Below are positions 20,379-30,277 of a stretch of 64,000 nt of DNA, piece after piece; the first letter of the stretch is position 1, and each line of letters starts with the position of its first letter. Source of the stretch: Pocillopora verrucosa (taxonomy: Eukaryota > Cnidaria > Anthozoa > Scleractinia > Pocilloporidae). The notes under the pieces were generated by a model. The model saw only the letters and a program-made list of their open reading frames with translations, did no database searches and was not told the DNA's origin. A program made the position numbers and the translations under genes. The stretch is from NCBI RefSeq assembly GCF_036669915.1, contig NC_089325.1, positions 20,128,331 through 20,192,330 on the forward strand. Reading direction: 5' to 3'.

Positions 20379-20985
20379 CTCAGCAATATTTGCGGTTAAT
20401 TTTGTTAATTATAGTTTTTTATATCAAAATTGATAAATGAATAAGGGATAAGGAAAAATATACAAGGTGATTCACACGAAAGTTAAAATCTGCCTAGTAA
20501 GAAGATCTCGAGGTGGAAATTTAAGGAAAAGTGAATACATTCGAGGTGCAAAAGATGCCTTCCCTAAATGAGTATCCATACAGACAAGCCTTTGGGAATA
20601 TGAATGAAGCAGTACATATCAATTAAATAAGCATGTTTTTAGTCATCCTTCTGAAGAGTAGCCTAGTCATGCCATCCTTTTCCTTATGCGCCCAAATCTT
20701 TACTATTTTTGGGCAATACAATTGACAGACAACCACCTTGAAAGTGAACAAAGATTGCCTATGGTAGGCCCTCGATTAGATTTTTTTCTTATCCGACTTT
20801 GGCTGCCTTGATAAAATGAATGAAAAACGTGATCAAATATTTATTTTGGTATATCATATATCCTTTGTGGCCCATCGCAAAAATCAGCTCTATCCTGTTT
20901 TTTCTGAGGTGTCTGTGACATAGCTGACATTCCTTTTAGGAATCTCGACACAATTTAACTTACAAACCGTAGGTGAACTTGTGAA
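20379..20985. other. Spacer up to the LINE join
   Basis: Copy-A type flank in reverse (compare 34145-34750). It ends at a sharp join with the LINE fragment near 20976. Confidence 0.6.
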
Positions 20986-21476
20986 TTATAAAGCTTTGGA
21001 AAATAAAAAGGTCTTAATGGCCCTCTTAAACTTGTTTAAAGATTGGATGTTTCTGATAGGGCCCGGAAGATCGTTCCACAATTTAGGGGCGGCTGCATGG
21101 AAAGATCGATCGCCGAGCGTGGTGAGTGTTTTACCCCTGCAAGGAGTAAGGAGTAAGCCGTCATTGGAACGGAAGTCATATCTTCCGGTGTCTCTAACAG
21201 AAATCAGCCCACTTATGTAGGCTGGGGAAGACCATGTATTGATTTAAAAGTAGTTAAGATAATTTTAAACACTATGCGATATTTTACAGGTAGCCAGTGT
21301 AATGATTTGAGCAGAGGTGTGATATGACAAAATCTGCTCTCCTGGAATATAAGGCGTGCAGCTGCATTCTGGACTTTGTAATTTGTGAAGATGACACTCA
21401 GGAACTTTAATAGGAGGCTGTTTCAATAGTCCAAGCGGCTAGATATAAAGGCATGAATAAGTGTCTCCGTGCATTA
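20986..21476 (-). mobile_element. LINE (CR1/L2-like) ORF2 C-terminal fragment
   Basis: Minus-strand translation in segments gives TETLIHAFISSRLDY, then VQNAAARLIFQESRF with HITPLLKSLHWLPVKYRI, then ISGLISVRDTGRYDFRSNDG and DRSFHAAAPKLWNDLP, ending KTFLFSKAL and a stop. This is the usual C-terminal tail after the reverse-transcriptase domain in CR1/L2/Jockey-type non-LTR retrotransposons. The frame shifts at least twice and there is an in-frame stop after RLDY where Cys is usual. There is almost no 3' UTR: the ORF stop is about 10 bases from the join with Asn-unit DNA. It is a dead, 5'-truncated copy. Confidence 0.85.
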
Positions 21477-21865
21477 TTTTGAGCAAGAGGAGGTCTGGAT
21501 ACGGGCGAAGCAGTTGCTTAAGCCTCGTCCCCTTACAATATCCTTAAAAAGCGGTATATGGATAATACATGGTTTGCATTTGCTAACGTCCTTTGCGATG
21601 ATCAGAAACTGTGATCAAGACCAAGAACATTAAATTAATTTCACCTGTCTCTATTGTAGTTTCCTCAAAGAGCATTAAATAGTGCAGGCTCGTAGCAAGG
21701 ATTGTCCCTCGATTTCAGTTTCAGAACAATCCAGACTGAGTAGCCACCGGTAAGCGCGTCTTTTAGTTAACTCACCCTCAAAATACTCAGAAAAAAAAAT
21801 TATAATGATAAGAGGATGATGATGATACTTGGATTTCCTATAGTGTGGACGATTGTGACAAAATT
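21477..21865. other. Asn-unit and Val-unit flank pieces
   Basis: 21480-21710 matches the Asn-unit flank (reverse of 31330-31680), and 21720-21865 matches 13360-13512. No gene is seen. Confidence 0.5.
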
Positions 21866-21938
21866 TGATTCTGGCAGAGCTCGAACCAGCGACCTTCCGC
21901 GTGTTAGGCGAATGTGATAACCACTCCACCACAGAAAC
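21866..21938 (-). tRNA. tRNA-Val (AAC), divergent
   Basis: 73 nt; loop CTAACAC and T loop TTCGAGC are kept. The acceptor GTTTCTG/CAGAATC has one T:T clash, the T stem has a T:T, and the A box is TGGTGGAGTGG instead of TAGTGTAGTGG. It may be a weak gene or a young relic. Confidence 0.6.
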
Positions 21939-22454
21939 TTGCATGAACGCACTTTAGTGGCATCTACGCCATGTCTGAAATGTCATGTTCGACTAAACTA
22001 ACGGCAGAATCGCGGAGGGTGTTGTGAGAACAGACCCAGTTGTTTCTATCATTTATTTGCTTCTCACTCCTGTTGCTGACGAACTGATGAAGTTGGGCTG
22101 TCAGGGTGACACGGGAGTTACGCACGCTGGGACGTTTCATTTTAAGTTCATGTTTGATAGTAACTCAAGAGTCAAAGAATCAATTTTCAACATAATCACA
22201 GACGGCAGAAAGACGTCGAAGACGTAGAGAGAACGATTTCGCGTAGTCAGAACAAATGACAGGGTTTCTCCACATCACTCGTTGCTTCGCATATCCATTA
22301 GCAGGATCATAAAAGCTGGCATGTATCAATTCAATTTACGTTCTGTGGTTAGTTCCTTCTTTGTTCGGAAAGTCATAATGACAAAAAGATCTAAAGGAGC
22401 CTGAAATATTGTTTTCAAAATTACTGGTTCTCTAAGCCTTTCCTTATACAAATG
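21939..22454. other. Val-unit and Asp-unit flanks
   Basis: 21960-22230 is the same flank as 13600-13800. 22240-22450 is the reverse of 46010-46240 and 54180-54390 (Asp-unit flank). No gene is seen. Confidence 0.5.
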
Positions 22455-22531
22455 TCCTCGGTAGTATAATGGTCTCCCCCGGTCTCCCGCCTGTCACGCG
22501 GGAGACCGGGGTTCGATTCCCCGCTGGGGAG
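22455..22531 (+). pseudogene. tRNA-Asp (GTC) converted to a long hairpin
   Basis: The ends TCCTCGGTAGTATAATGG and CGGGGTTCGATTCCCCG are those of tRNA-Asp, but the D-arm 3' side is replaced. 22477-22490 is the exact reverse complement of 22498-22511, so the 7-nt anticodon loop CTGTCAC sits on a 14-bp perfect stem instead of 5 bp. The total is 77 nt. Both Pol III boxes are at least partly kept and T5 follows at about 22539. It cannot fold as a standard cloverleaf. Confidence 0.8.
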
Positions 22532-22861
22532 ATATTTCCTTTTTCTACAGGAGATTAGAAAAATTCCCATTTTTATGTGATTAAAAAATCTTAGCGGTAT
22601 TCATGACAAACGAATTTGGAATCTTTGTGAGGGCATATGAAAACGGAAGAAACAACCCGACCAGTGTCATCAGAGGGAGTAAATCTAATTAACTTTGTAC
22701 TATGGCTCAGATCCTTCTCGAGATGATAGAGGGAGGATTGTTTAAGCTTTCGTATATCTGTTATTCCTTCTGTTTGTAGAGATAACTGTATTCAATATAG
22801 TTTACTAACTCCCACTGAGTTATCAGGTGCAGTTTGCAAAATGTTTTGGCCAACAATAAAA

Positions 22862-22910
22862 AAGGCACCGATCGGAATCGAATCCACGACCTCCATCTTT
22901 GACGGTAGGG
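22862..22910 (-). pseudogene. tRNA 3' half, Thr-like
   Basis: The minus strand reads GTCGTGGATTCGATTCCGAT then CGGTGCCT, a T arm and acceptor 3' strand whose ending matches eukaryotic tRNA-Thr. No matching 5' half is recognisable. The partner on the plus strand is 63741-63797. Confidence 0.5.
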
Positions 22911-23537
22911 ACCCCTGTTTTTACATAGTCGTTTTTCGTAGCCTCCTTTTAGGTCAGCTCTATCCTTCTCTCTATGACCTGCTTCAATGATCCGTCGCTG
23001 TGGAATTATTTTTTTTGTTTTGTTTGAGGTATCTGTGACATAGCTAACATCGCTTTTGCGAAGCTCGGCAAGTAATCCCGACGCAATTTAACTTGCAATC
23101 GGCAAGTGAATATGTGCTCAAATTATAATTTTAGCATTTTGGTCTGTCTCAGACTTAATGGCATCTAAATAAAGAAAAGTTCTTGAGAAAGAGTGTAATG
23201 CAATTTTGATTGTTTGGTAGAATATAAAACTAGAGCAGATTTTGAGCTAAGGAAATGTTTGCAAAAATGTTCCTGGCAAGGAACAAAGAGAATTTTTGGA
23301 AGCTGAGTGCTGTTGATCAAATACATCCTGAAGGATTTTCAACAGATATAAGAGAATAACATTTCAAATCACGTCATTATCTTCTTTGCAAGGGACATGT
23401 AGTTCACGCTCTGTGTGGTGCGGAACTCAGACAGTAATGATTACTTAAAACTTCTTCTCTGGCATCTCGGAAGGATCGATCTAGTAATGATTCTAGTTGA
23501 GTTGTTTCAGTCTCTGATTTTCACATCCGCTTTCGTG
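22911..23537. other. Spacer of the inverted repeat
   Basis: Matches 63123-63740 in reverse. The same block with small changes is at 44600-44930 and 52780-53105. No gene is seen. Confidence 0.5.
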
Positions 23538-23587
23538 CGGGTTGGTGCACAACTAGGAAGGTGCCGGGATCGATACCCGGATTTTCA
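23538..23587 (+). pseudogene. tRNA-Ala-like 3' half
   Basis: CCGGGATCGATACCCGGAT followed by TTTCA is the Ala T arm and acceptor 3' strand. The 5' half is unrelated. The inverted partner is 63073-63122. Confidence 0.65.
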
Positions 23588-23620
23588 ATTGTTTGCCCTT
23601 TCAAGATGTCTCATGTGCAT

Positions 23621-23693
23621 GGTCCGTTAGCTCAGTCGGTAGAGCGTGGTGCTGATAACGCCAAGGTCGTGAGTTCGATCCTCACACGGACCA
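23621..23693 (+). tRNA. tRNA-Ile (GAT)
   Basis: A 73-nt cloverleaf: GGTCCGT/ACGGACC-A acceptor, A box TAGCTCAGTCGGTAGAGC, loop CTGATAA (GAT), T arm GTGAG-TTCGATC-CTCAC. All stems pair. T6 follows 9 nt downstream. It is identical in sequence to 43828, and 52001 differs by one D-loop base. It is very probably functional. Most animal tRNA-Ile genes for this box use AAT, so GAT is worth noting. Confidence 0.95.
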
Positions 23694-24442
23694 GGGAATA
23701 CTTTTTTGTCTCTTGTAACTGACTTTCCATTTCATCTATGTGTCTGTATTTTACTTGCATGTGATGATAACTTTTAAAAATTTATTGATTTATAATCTTC
23801 AACAACAGGGGTATTCGTCCACGTAGGAATTCTTCGTGGGGACGTGCAAACAAGTTTTTCAAAGCCTGATCCTAGTTTAGACCAAAACGTTCGTTTTCCT
23901 AAACTTATTTTCATGCCCTCCCTCTACTTTTTTCAGATCTGGCCGATATTAAAATCTGGTGAAGTACACTCAAAAGATCAGCTTCAATGACACAGTTTGG
24001 TATTTTCTCATTCTCTTTTATTTATTTGGAGCAAAAAGAACAATTACGTTGATACGCTTTGATCTTTTGGTAAGGCTCAGAGTTTAGGGTTAGGGTACGT
24101 CCCAAGCACCACAACACGAAAACCACCGCTGTCCAAAAGTGATTTTTCAGCGCCTATTGGAGAAAAATCTTCAATATGTTGTTTAACTCTGATTCTCAAA
24201 GGCTTCAAAGGCTTATTTATATCGAGGATCCTTCATCGAGAGTTTGGTTTGAACCTCGAGTGGAGCTCCAACGGAAACTGTTTTCAAAGGCACCTTAAAT
24301 TAATCTAGTAAAACTACTTGAAACTACTTGAAAATATTCTAGTTTTAGTTCTGTGTAGATAATCATGTAGTATTTTCTATTTTTTCTATTACTTTATCTA
24401 TTTATTTCAGTTTGATACGATAAATAACTTTTTGTAGTTAAA

Positions 24443-24480
24443 GTCTCTGTGGCGGAAGGTCGCAGGCCCTGCCAGAGACA
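24443..24480 (+). pseudogene. tRNA-Val relic, internal deletion
   Basis: GTCTCTGTGGCGGAAGGTCG then CAGGCCCTGCCAGAGACA: both acceptor strands and the T-arm stem remain, but the D arm, anticodon and T loop are gone. It is the first of three tandem Val relics. Confidence 0.8.
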
Positions 24481-24549
24481 CAAGTGATCTTTTGTCACTA
24501 TCACGATCGTTATCACATACAACTTGCTTAATAACTTTTTGTAGTTAAG

Positions 24550-24616
24550 GTTCCTTTAGAGTAGTGGTTGTCACGTCCGCCTCACACACGGAAGGTCGCA
24601 GGCCCTTCCAGAGACA
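24550..24616 (+). pseudogene. tRNA-Val (CAC) relic without T loop
   Basis: GTTCCTTTAGAGTAGTGGTT, loop CTCACAC (CAC), then GTCGCAGGCCCTTCCAGAG: six bases of the T arm are missing and the B box is lost. It is the second of the tandem array; the units share a spacer with GTGATCTTTTGTCACTATC. Confidence 0.85.
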
Positions 24617-24685
24617 CAAGTGATCTTTTGTCACTATCACGATCGCTATCAGATACAAATTGCTTAGTAACTTTTCGTAGTTCAG

Positions 24686-24752
24686 GTTCCTGTATTGTAG
24701 TGGTTATCAGGTCCGCCTCACACGCGGAAGGTCGCAGACCCTTCCAGAGACA
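24686..24752 (+). pseudogene. tRNA-Val (CAC) relic without T loop
   Basis: The same class as the preceding unit, 136 bases further on. Loop CTCACAC and stem CCGC/GCGG are perfect and the T loop is deleted. It is the third of the array; the inverted array is at 62011-62325. Confidence 0.85.
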
Positions 24753-25184
24753 CAAGTGATCTTTGTTACTATCACGATCGCTATCACATACAACTTGCTT
24801 AATATCTGTGCCAATTTCAATGTTTGCAAACCCAAATAATTATGTTTTCATACATTCTTGTCTCCTTGTGAGCAGGTCGTACAGGGAAGGAAAGAAGTCG
24901 AAGTAAGATGGGCTACGGTAAGCGACTGAATGCAACCGTGGCTCTTGCAATATCAAAGCTTCCCCGTTTACCTGAAATTCTCGATCTTCAGAGCTATGGT
25001 ATACAGTCTTAGAGATTCATTATTCATTCACACATTTCATCTAATTAAGATATTTTTTTTGTCACTCATGAAAGCTGAATTTGAAGCATTTCCAGGACAT
25101 TCATTGTGCCCTTTTCTTTTCAGACACGTCACATTAATTTTGCATTTCCTGCTTGTCTCACGTCACCATTTTATTATTGTGACT

Positions 25185-25247
25185 GGCCTGTTGGTCTAGT
25201 GGCATGATTCTCGCTTCGGGTGCGAGAGGTCCCGGGTCTATGGCCCC
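25185..25247 (+). pseudogene. tRNA-Pro (CGG), cut in the T arm
   Basis: Perfect from GGCCTGTTGGTCTAGTGGCA through the CTCGC-TTCGGGT-GCGAG arm to GGTCCCGGGT, then the T loop is lost and only TGGCCCC remains. Apart from the truncation this is the best Pro sequence in the window. Confidence 0.85.
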
Positions 25248-26065
25248 TAGTGCCTATGATTACATACAAGTTTTGGTTTCTTTATTGACTTACTTAAAGG
25301 TGTAGGAAAGACTCCAAAGATGTCTTCTTATCCAGTTACCTTTTTTCGTTTGTTTTAAATCAAATTCAATTAATTCAATTTTCAATAGCGACGGTGAACA
25401 CCTATATAAATGTTTCGAGTTGTTTCTTGGTGCGCACATATACCAATTTTCTAAATTTTTAAAGAACATTAACTAAAGTTCCGATTTTGTCTTAAGATAT
25501 TTTCAGAGAATCGAATATTCATACAGGTCTTAACGTCGCCGTAGAAAATTGAATTAACTGAAAGTGCCTTAAGACAATTGTTGGTCAAAATTTAATTGGT
25601 AGTCTGAGTTCGAAGAGAACAACAATTTCTTAGACACAATTTCAAAATGGTCTTTATCCTCCTCATCAATTCTTTAGCAAGTTAATTAATAACGATAAAA
25701 AAGTAGCGTAAGCCTCGGTATCCGCTTGGTCATCCTTTCCTTGGATATTTGGGGTGGTTATTTACACGAGATCTAAACCAAACCGTGGTCTTACGCAGTC
25801 AGTAGGCCTCGGATTCTCTATAAGAGGGTTGATTTAATTGAATAAATGTCCTTCCACTATCAGCTTTCGGCCCTTTTGACACAAAAATAAATGTTCAGAT
25901 AAAAAGTTTGTCTGAGGTGAAGATGGCTTAGAACGCGGTTTTGTTAAAGGGTGGCTAAACTTTGTTTAAATAACCAGCCGTTTAAGTTTACAAAAGAGAT
26001 GCTTAGTCAACACTTTACAAGGCAAGCTTTTTCTAAAGAATAAACAAAAGTATCAGGGAAGGAAT
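25248..26065. other. Pro-unit to Ala-unit spacer
   Basis: The same spacer as 15349-15800 and, reversed, 38780-39590. 25690-25960 matches the Ala 3' flank (8790-9060, 58910-59180). No gene is seen. Confidence 0.55.
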
Positions 26066-26138
26066 TGGAGAATCCGGGTATCGATCCCAGTACCTCCCGC
26101 ATGCTAAGCGGGCGCTCTACCATTTGAGCTAATTCCCC
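26066..26138 (-). tRNA. tRNA-Ala (AGC)
   Basis: 73 nt; loop TTAGCAT gives AGC, the main animal Ala anticodon. Acceptor GGGGAAT/ATTCTCC, anticodon stem CCCGC/GCGGG and T stem CTGGG/CCCGG all pair, with wobbles. A T4 run follows on the minus strand. Its leader (26139-26560) is the common Ala leader repeat. It is very probably functional. Confidence 0.93.
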
Positions 26139-27026
26139 AATGTCTGACTTCTTACTTTTCAGGAATAGAGGGTATCCGGCCCCCTTGTTTAGAATCAATA
26201 ATTCAGAATTATCTTGACAGATCAATTTTACTGAGTAAATATGAGAGACGTAATATGATAAAAAATAATTCTTCAGTCGGCAAAGCGTGGTGCGGATAAC
26301 GAGGTGGTGAGTACGATCAAACACACGCAGCAAAAACGTAACGGACCTAGTAGGTCTTTGTCTGTTTTGTCGAGTGTAGTCGTTGTTGTAGTTTTTTCTT
26401 AAACAAAAGAGAGGGTTAACGTATTTTTTTTCGCTGGATAGGCTGTCCTTCGTGTAATAAAGTAGCCTTGCACGTCTCCTTAGAGTCCTGATGGCCGGCC
26501 TTGAATGATGTCGGGCTGAAGGATGTCTAGCCAAGTCATTTGTCAGTATGGATCGGTTTCCTGTAAATTGTTGTCCACAGTGAGTTAAAACTTAAAATTA
26601 TTATTAATTAATTAATAAATTATTACGTTTTGCCCTGGGTGACATGTTTGATTTAAAAATACAACTGAGTCGGCTCTGCACGCTTAAGACCATACAAGAC
26701 TGTAGCTACCTAATCTTTTGGCTAGCGGTAGAATCTGTACAATTAGAACTTGCTCTTGGTCTGGAAAGAAAAGGTTATAAATGTCTCGGATAGAGATTTT
26801 ATTCAGATTAAGTACAGACTTTTCGTGTAAAAGAGCTCTATCGGAATGGAACGCCTTTATCCCAACGAAAAGGCAATTGGAATAGATTGTACATAGTATC
26901 AGACGACAACAGGGAAAGTACTACTAACTAGGACGACCGGTAAGGAGCGATCATTTGACTACACACCTGCTACCTGCTACGCGTCAAAACAATAGTAATA
27001 ATTTTTTTACGGTCTTCACATTACCT
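26139..27026. other. Ala leader repeat and Asp/Pro flank
   Basis: 26139-26560 is the Ala leader, here open on the minus strand for 175 codons right through the tRNA. 26620-26990 matches the Asp/Pro flank (17630-18150), but the tRNA-Asp expected near 26850 is missing. No gene is seen. Confidence 0.55.
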
Positions 27027-27096
27027 GGCCTGTTGGTCCAGTGGCATGATTGTCGCTTTTGGCGAGAGGTCGCGGGTTCGACTCCCAGGCAGACCC
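27027..27096 (+). pseudogene. tRNA-Pro relic, anticodon loop shortened
   Basis: GGCCTGTTGGTCCAGTGGCA and the T arm GCGGGTTCGACTCCCAGGC-like are clear. The anticodon region GTCGCTTTTGGCGAGAGG is two bases short, so no proper loop forms, and the acceptor 3' strand is AGACCC. Confidence 0.75.
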
Positions 27097-27576
27097 GTTT
27101 CGTTGTGGAATATGATGTGAGCAGAGCTTTCGTTCCTTCATTTGGGTAATTTAGGACGAAGGAAAGACAAATGAGACAAAATAACTTCAAACCCGTCGTC
27201 AAACTCCGACAAAAAGTTGTTGAATTACAAACTTTTCATTATTTTTTAAAATGATGCAAATGCAATTAGATAGTTCTGGTCAAATAGTCAAAACGTAAAT
27301 AAAGCTTTTTCTGTGTGGGTGTTTTGATGTGCAGACACAGCAATTTCGACAATTGTAGAAAGGCGATGAAATTCAAGATGACAAATTATACTTGAACAGT
27401 ACCGATCAACAACCATCAATTGCTGTCCTGTCGTTTGTTGGTCTGAAGTCTGCATGAGCATAAAAAAACCGTTCAGACTGACTCGCGAACCGGTAAGTGT
27501 TTCTTACATACTCAGACAGGATAAGGTTCTCATGAAAAGAGTATGACAAAACTAAAATTTAATTCATGATCGAAAA

Positions 27577-27649
27577 TGTTTCTGGCAGGGCTCGAACCTA
27601 CGACCTTCCGCGTGTAAAGCGGACGTGATAACCACTACACTACAGAAAC
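27577..27649 (-). tRNA. tRNA-Val (TAC)
   Basis: 73 nt; acceptor GTTTCTG/CAGAAAC-A, A box TAGTGTAGTGGTTATCA, anticodon stem CCGC/GCGG with loop TTTACAC (TAC), T stem GTAGG/CCTGC with loop TTCGAGC. T4 directly follows the 3' end. It differs from Val-AAC at 13513 only in the anticodon loop and its closing base. It is very probably functional. Confidence 0.95.
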
Positions 27650-27702
27650 CGCATGGATAAGAATAATGAATAATGAATAAGTGACAAGAAAAAACATCTG
27701 AC

Positions 27703-28819
27703 TAATTGTACTACGTGTTTGCTAAAGTGACTGCTTAGAAATTAAAGGAGCCTCCACTGAGCATAGCTGTATTTTAAAGAACACACAGGAAGATGCTGAC
27801 GAAAAACAGAAATGCGAGACTCCTCTCTTTTCTAGTGCCCCCGCTTTAACCAAGCAAACCTTAGTGAATACGTAATTTCGCGGTCAAATTTACCAGACTA
27901 GACATGCAAGGTGATTCATATGGAAATTAAACTCTCCTTTGTAATTTTTCGCGATGTAATTTTAAGGAAAAGTGGACACATTCGAGGTGCAAAAAGGCCC
28001 TCCTTAAGTGAGGTTCCATACAGACAAGCCTTTGAGAATATGAATGAAGCTGTACATATCAATAAAGCAAGCTTGTTTTTTGGGCATTCTTCTGAAGATT
28101 AGCGCAGTCATGCCATCCTTTTCCTTATGCGTTCAAATGGTATTATTTTCGGCAACACAATCACAGATAAAAACCTTGAAAGTGAGAAAAGATTACCCAA
28201 GTATGTTAGGCTGCCTTGATAAAATGAATGAAAACGTGATCACGGATTTCTTTCGGTATATCCTTTGTCAGGCGAATTTTCTCTTCTATTCCACTGTTTC
28301 TTTTGTAGTCTTGAGTGTATCTACGATGTATTCTCACTGACTAGGTTAGAAACAATAAGGTTCACGACCACTTAACTTTACTTCTTTTCCAGGTGACCAG
28401 AAAAAGTCTTATTTCATCTCATTAAAACCTCTTTGCGGCATTTATGAAAAATGAATTTAAAATCTTTCATTTTGCCTTTTTCTTTTCAGAATGAATACAA
28501 ATTCTTTATTTCTTTGATTCACACCCGAGTTGCTGAATCACCGGGCCACGTTCTTGTACGGTATAGAGAATAGCGCCTAGCCTCCTTTGTTGTATTTATA
28601 AACCAAATGCTACACAAGACTAATTGTACTATGTGTTTGCTAAAGTGACTGCTTAGAAATTAAAGGAGCCTCCACTGAGCATAGTTGTATTGTAAATAAC
28701 ACACAGGAAGATGCTGACGAAAAACAGAAATGCGAGACTCTTCTCTTTTCTAGTGCCCCCGCTTTAACCAAGCAAACCTTAGTGAATACGTAATTTCGCG
28801 GTCAAATTTACCAGACTAG
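27703..28819. repeat. Direct repeat pair of about 200 bases (27703-27904 and 28618-28819)
   Basis: The two ends of this interval are nearly identical, beginning GACTAATTGTACTA and ending TTTACCAGACTAGA. Between them lies Asn-unit-like flank (27905-28470). A short, recent local duplication; no tRNA is inside. Confidence 0.8.
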
Positions 28820-29237
28820 AGAGACGGCGTCTTTTCAAATTAGGAGCAACAATACCCGGCAAAACTTACAAAAGAATCGAAAAAAAGAAAAGTAACCTCT
28901 AAGATCCCCTTCAACTATCAATGAGTTTTCAAACGCTTTCTGTCATGAGGTTTCTTACTTTTTTTTTCATAATTATTTATTGATTTATTTATTCATTTAT
29001 ACACCGAAGTACCTATTCATTCAGTTATTAATCTAATTGGTTATCTGTCTATTCATTTATTTACCAATAACTATTTACTTTTAATATTTAGTGTATTCAC
29101 CCTTTTGTTATCTGGTGGGTGTTTTCTCTTGTTTGTCCTCTGTCTGTAAGCATTATTTATTTTCAGTTGTGCTCTAGTCTGAAATAAAGACAAAATTTTT
29201 CTCCTCAGTCCCCGAGCATCTGCAATCTACAACTTGC
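28820..29237. other. AT-rich spacer
   Basis: 28970-29080 is a low-complexity TTTA/TTCA-rich run. Nothing else is seen before the recombinase fossil. Confidence 0.4.
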
Positions 29238-30125
29238 ATGGTAAAGAGCACCGTTCTGGCTTTCAAAGCGAATGGCACTGTGCGTACCTACCTCGCAGGG
29301 TTCAAATGTTGCAAAGGATGGGCTTCATCATATTATGTTTGCTGTTTACCTGTCAATCCTTTTAGGTCGCAGTTTACTCACAGTGCCTACTCAAGGAAGC
29401 ATATTCTCCGATTCCAATTATTAACACTGTCTACAGTATTGATTAGGCGCAGCGGATGGTTGGTTCATCAAAAATGTCTACACACCCTCTGGTTATTTAA
29501 TGGTCAATGCATTTCAGAAAGGTTGAGTAGGCCAAAGTTCGAAAAAGGTCCTGTGACCCCCGAGATCTTACAAGCCCTCATGATATCAAATATAAAAGAT
29601 GAATTTCCGTCTCTTTTTGTTCTCAGACCAGTTGCTCTTTGCTGTATTAGTTACGCGGGGTTTTCCGTCTAAGTGAATTACGCCATATAAAGGTGTGCGA
29701 TGTAAAGTTTTTCCCTGGTGTGTTTCTATTTTTCTTAAAATCTTCCAAGACGGACCAATTCCAAGATGGGTCGTGGATCGCAAGGTCAGATCTTCCGACT
29801 TGTCCTGTCAAGAGAGACTTACGTATCAGCTTCACAAATTGACCTCTGAAAATCTACTTTCGTTTAAAGTTCTTGCTACACTTTGTTCAATACAGAAAGT
29901 ACGGGGCTAGGGGATTGTTTACACGAGAGGCAGAGAACTTCTTGAAAACGCTTTTAGAGAACTCACAGACGTTTCTAAGGTTAATTTCCATAGCCTTGGG
30001 GCTGGAGGAGCCACCTTTGCGATTAATACTGGAGCTTTTGATTAGCTTTTTAAGCGAAACGGTCCTTCGGTTAGCAAAAACGCTAAGGATGGCAAAGACA
30101 AATTCTCGTTTATTAGTGTCATAAT
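29238..30125 (+). mobile_element. Tyrosine-recombinase element fossil
   Basis: The start of the segment reads as the N-terminal core-binding domain of a cnidarian tyrosine recombinase (TYLAGFKCCKGWASS, then LSRPKFEKGPVTPEILQAL), and the later part carries catalytic-domain motifs. The family is that of DIRS-like retroelements or Cryptons; I cannot tell which from this piece. No reverse transcriptase or terminal repeats are seen. It is an old, broken copy with several breaks. Confidence 0.7.
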
Positions 30126-30252
30126 CTTTAAGAATTGAGATAAAGCGTTTTGTATCGTAAGACTATGCCCAGCAGATCGGGAGAGTGTTATCCATTGGTC
30201 CGGGAATTTTGAAATGGGAATTTTTCTAATCTCCTGTAAATAAAGTAGCCAT

Positions 30253-30277
30253 CTTCCCTGCGGGGAATCGAACCCCT
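30253..30277 (-). pseudogene. tRNA-Asp 3' end fragment
   Basis: The minus strand reads GGGGTTCGATTCCCCGCAGG then GAAG: only the T arm and part of the acceptor remain. On its 5' side it is joined to a Pro-unit fragment (GAACTCGTGGCTGTT). It marks a rearrangement join. Confidence 0.65.

Larger units (their letters stand above)
15054..20975. repeat. Large inverted repeat, left arm (partner 34145-39897)
   Basis: The reverse complement matches 34145-39897 along its whole length, with indels of up to about 400 bases. Corresponding relics line up: Pro 15277 with 39599, Ala 15812 with 38713, Ile 16791 with 37711, Asp 17828 with 36711, Pro 18177 with 36351, Val 19420 with 35559, Val 20305 with 34757. 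The spacer between the arms is about 13 kb. Confidence 0.85.
22650..24800. repeat. Inverted repeat arm (partner 61955-64000 and beyond)
   Basis: The reverse complement matches 61955-64000 closely, and the partner runs off the window end. It carries a Thr-like relic, an Ala-like relic, tRNA-Ile (GAT) and a three-fold Val relic array in both arms. Confidence 0.85.

Noticed and set aside
24080-24110. Telomere-like sequence (AGGGTTAGGG)
   Set aside because: Only a partial double repeat in a duplicated spacer (also near 58110 and 62660); too short to mean a telomere.
26007-26534. Open frame of 175 codons on the minus strand as a protein gene
   Set aside because: It runs through the intact tRNA-Ala at 26066-26138 and the common Ala leader; sister leaders break the frame and no protein family is recognised.
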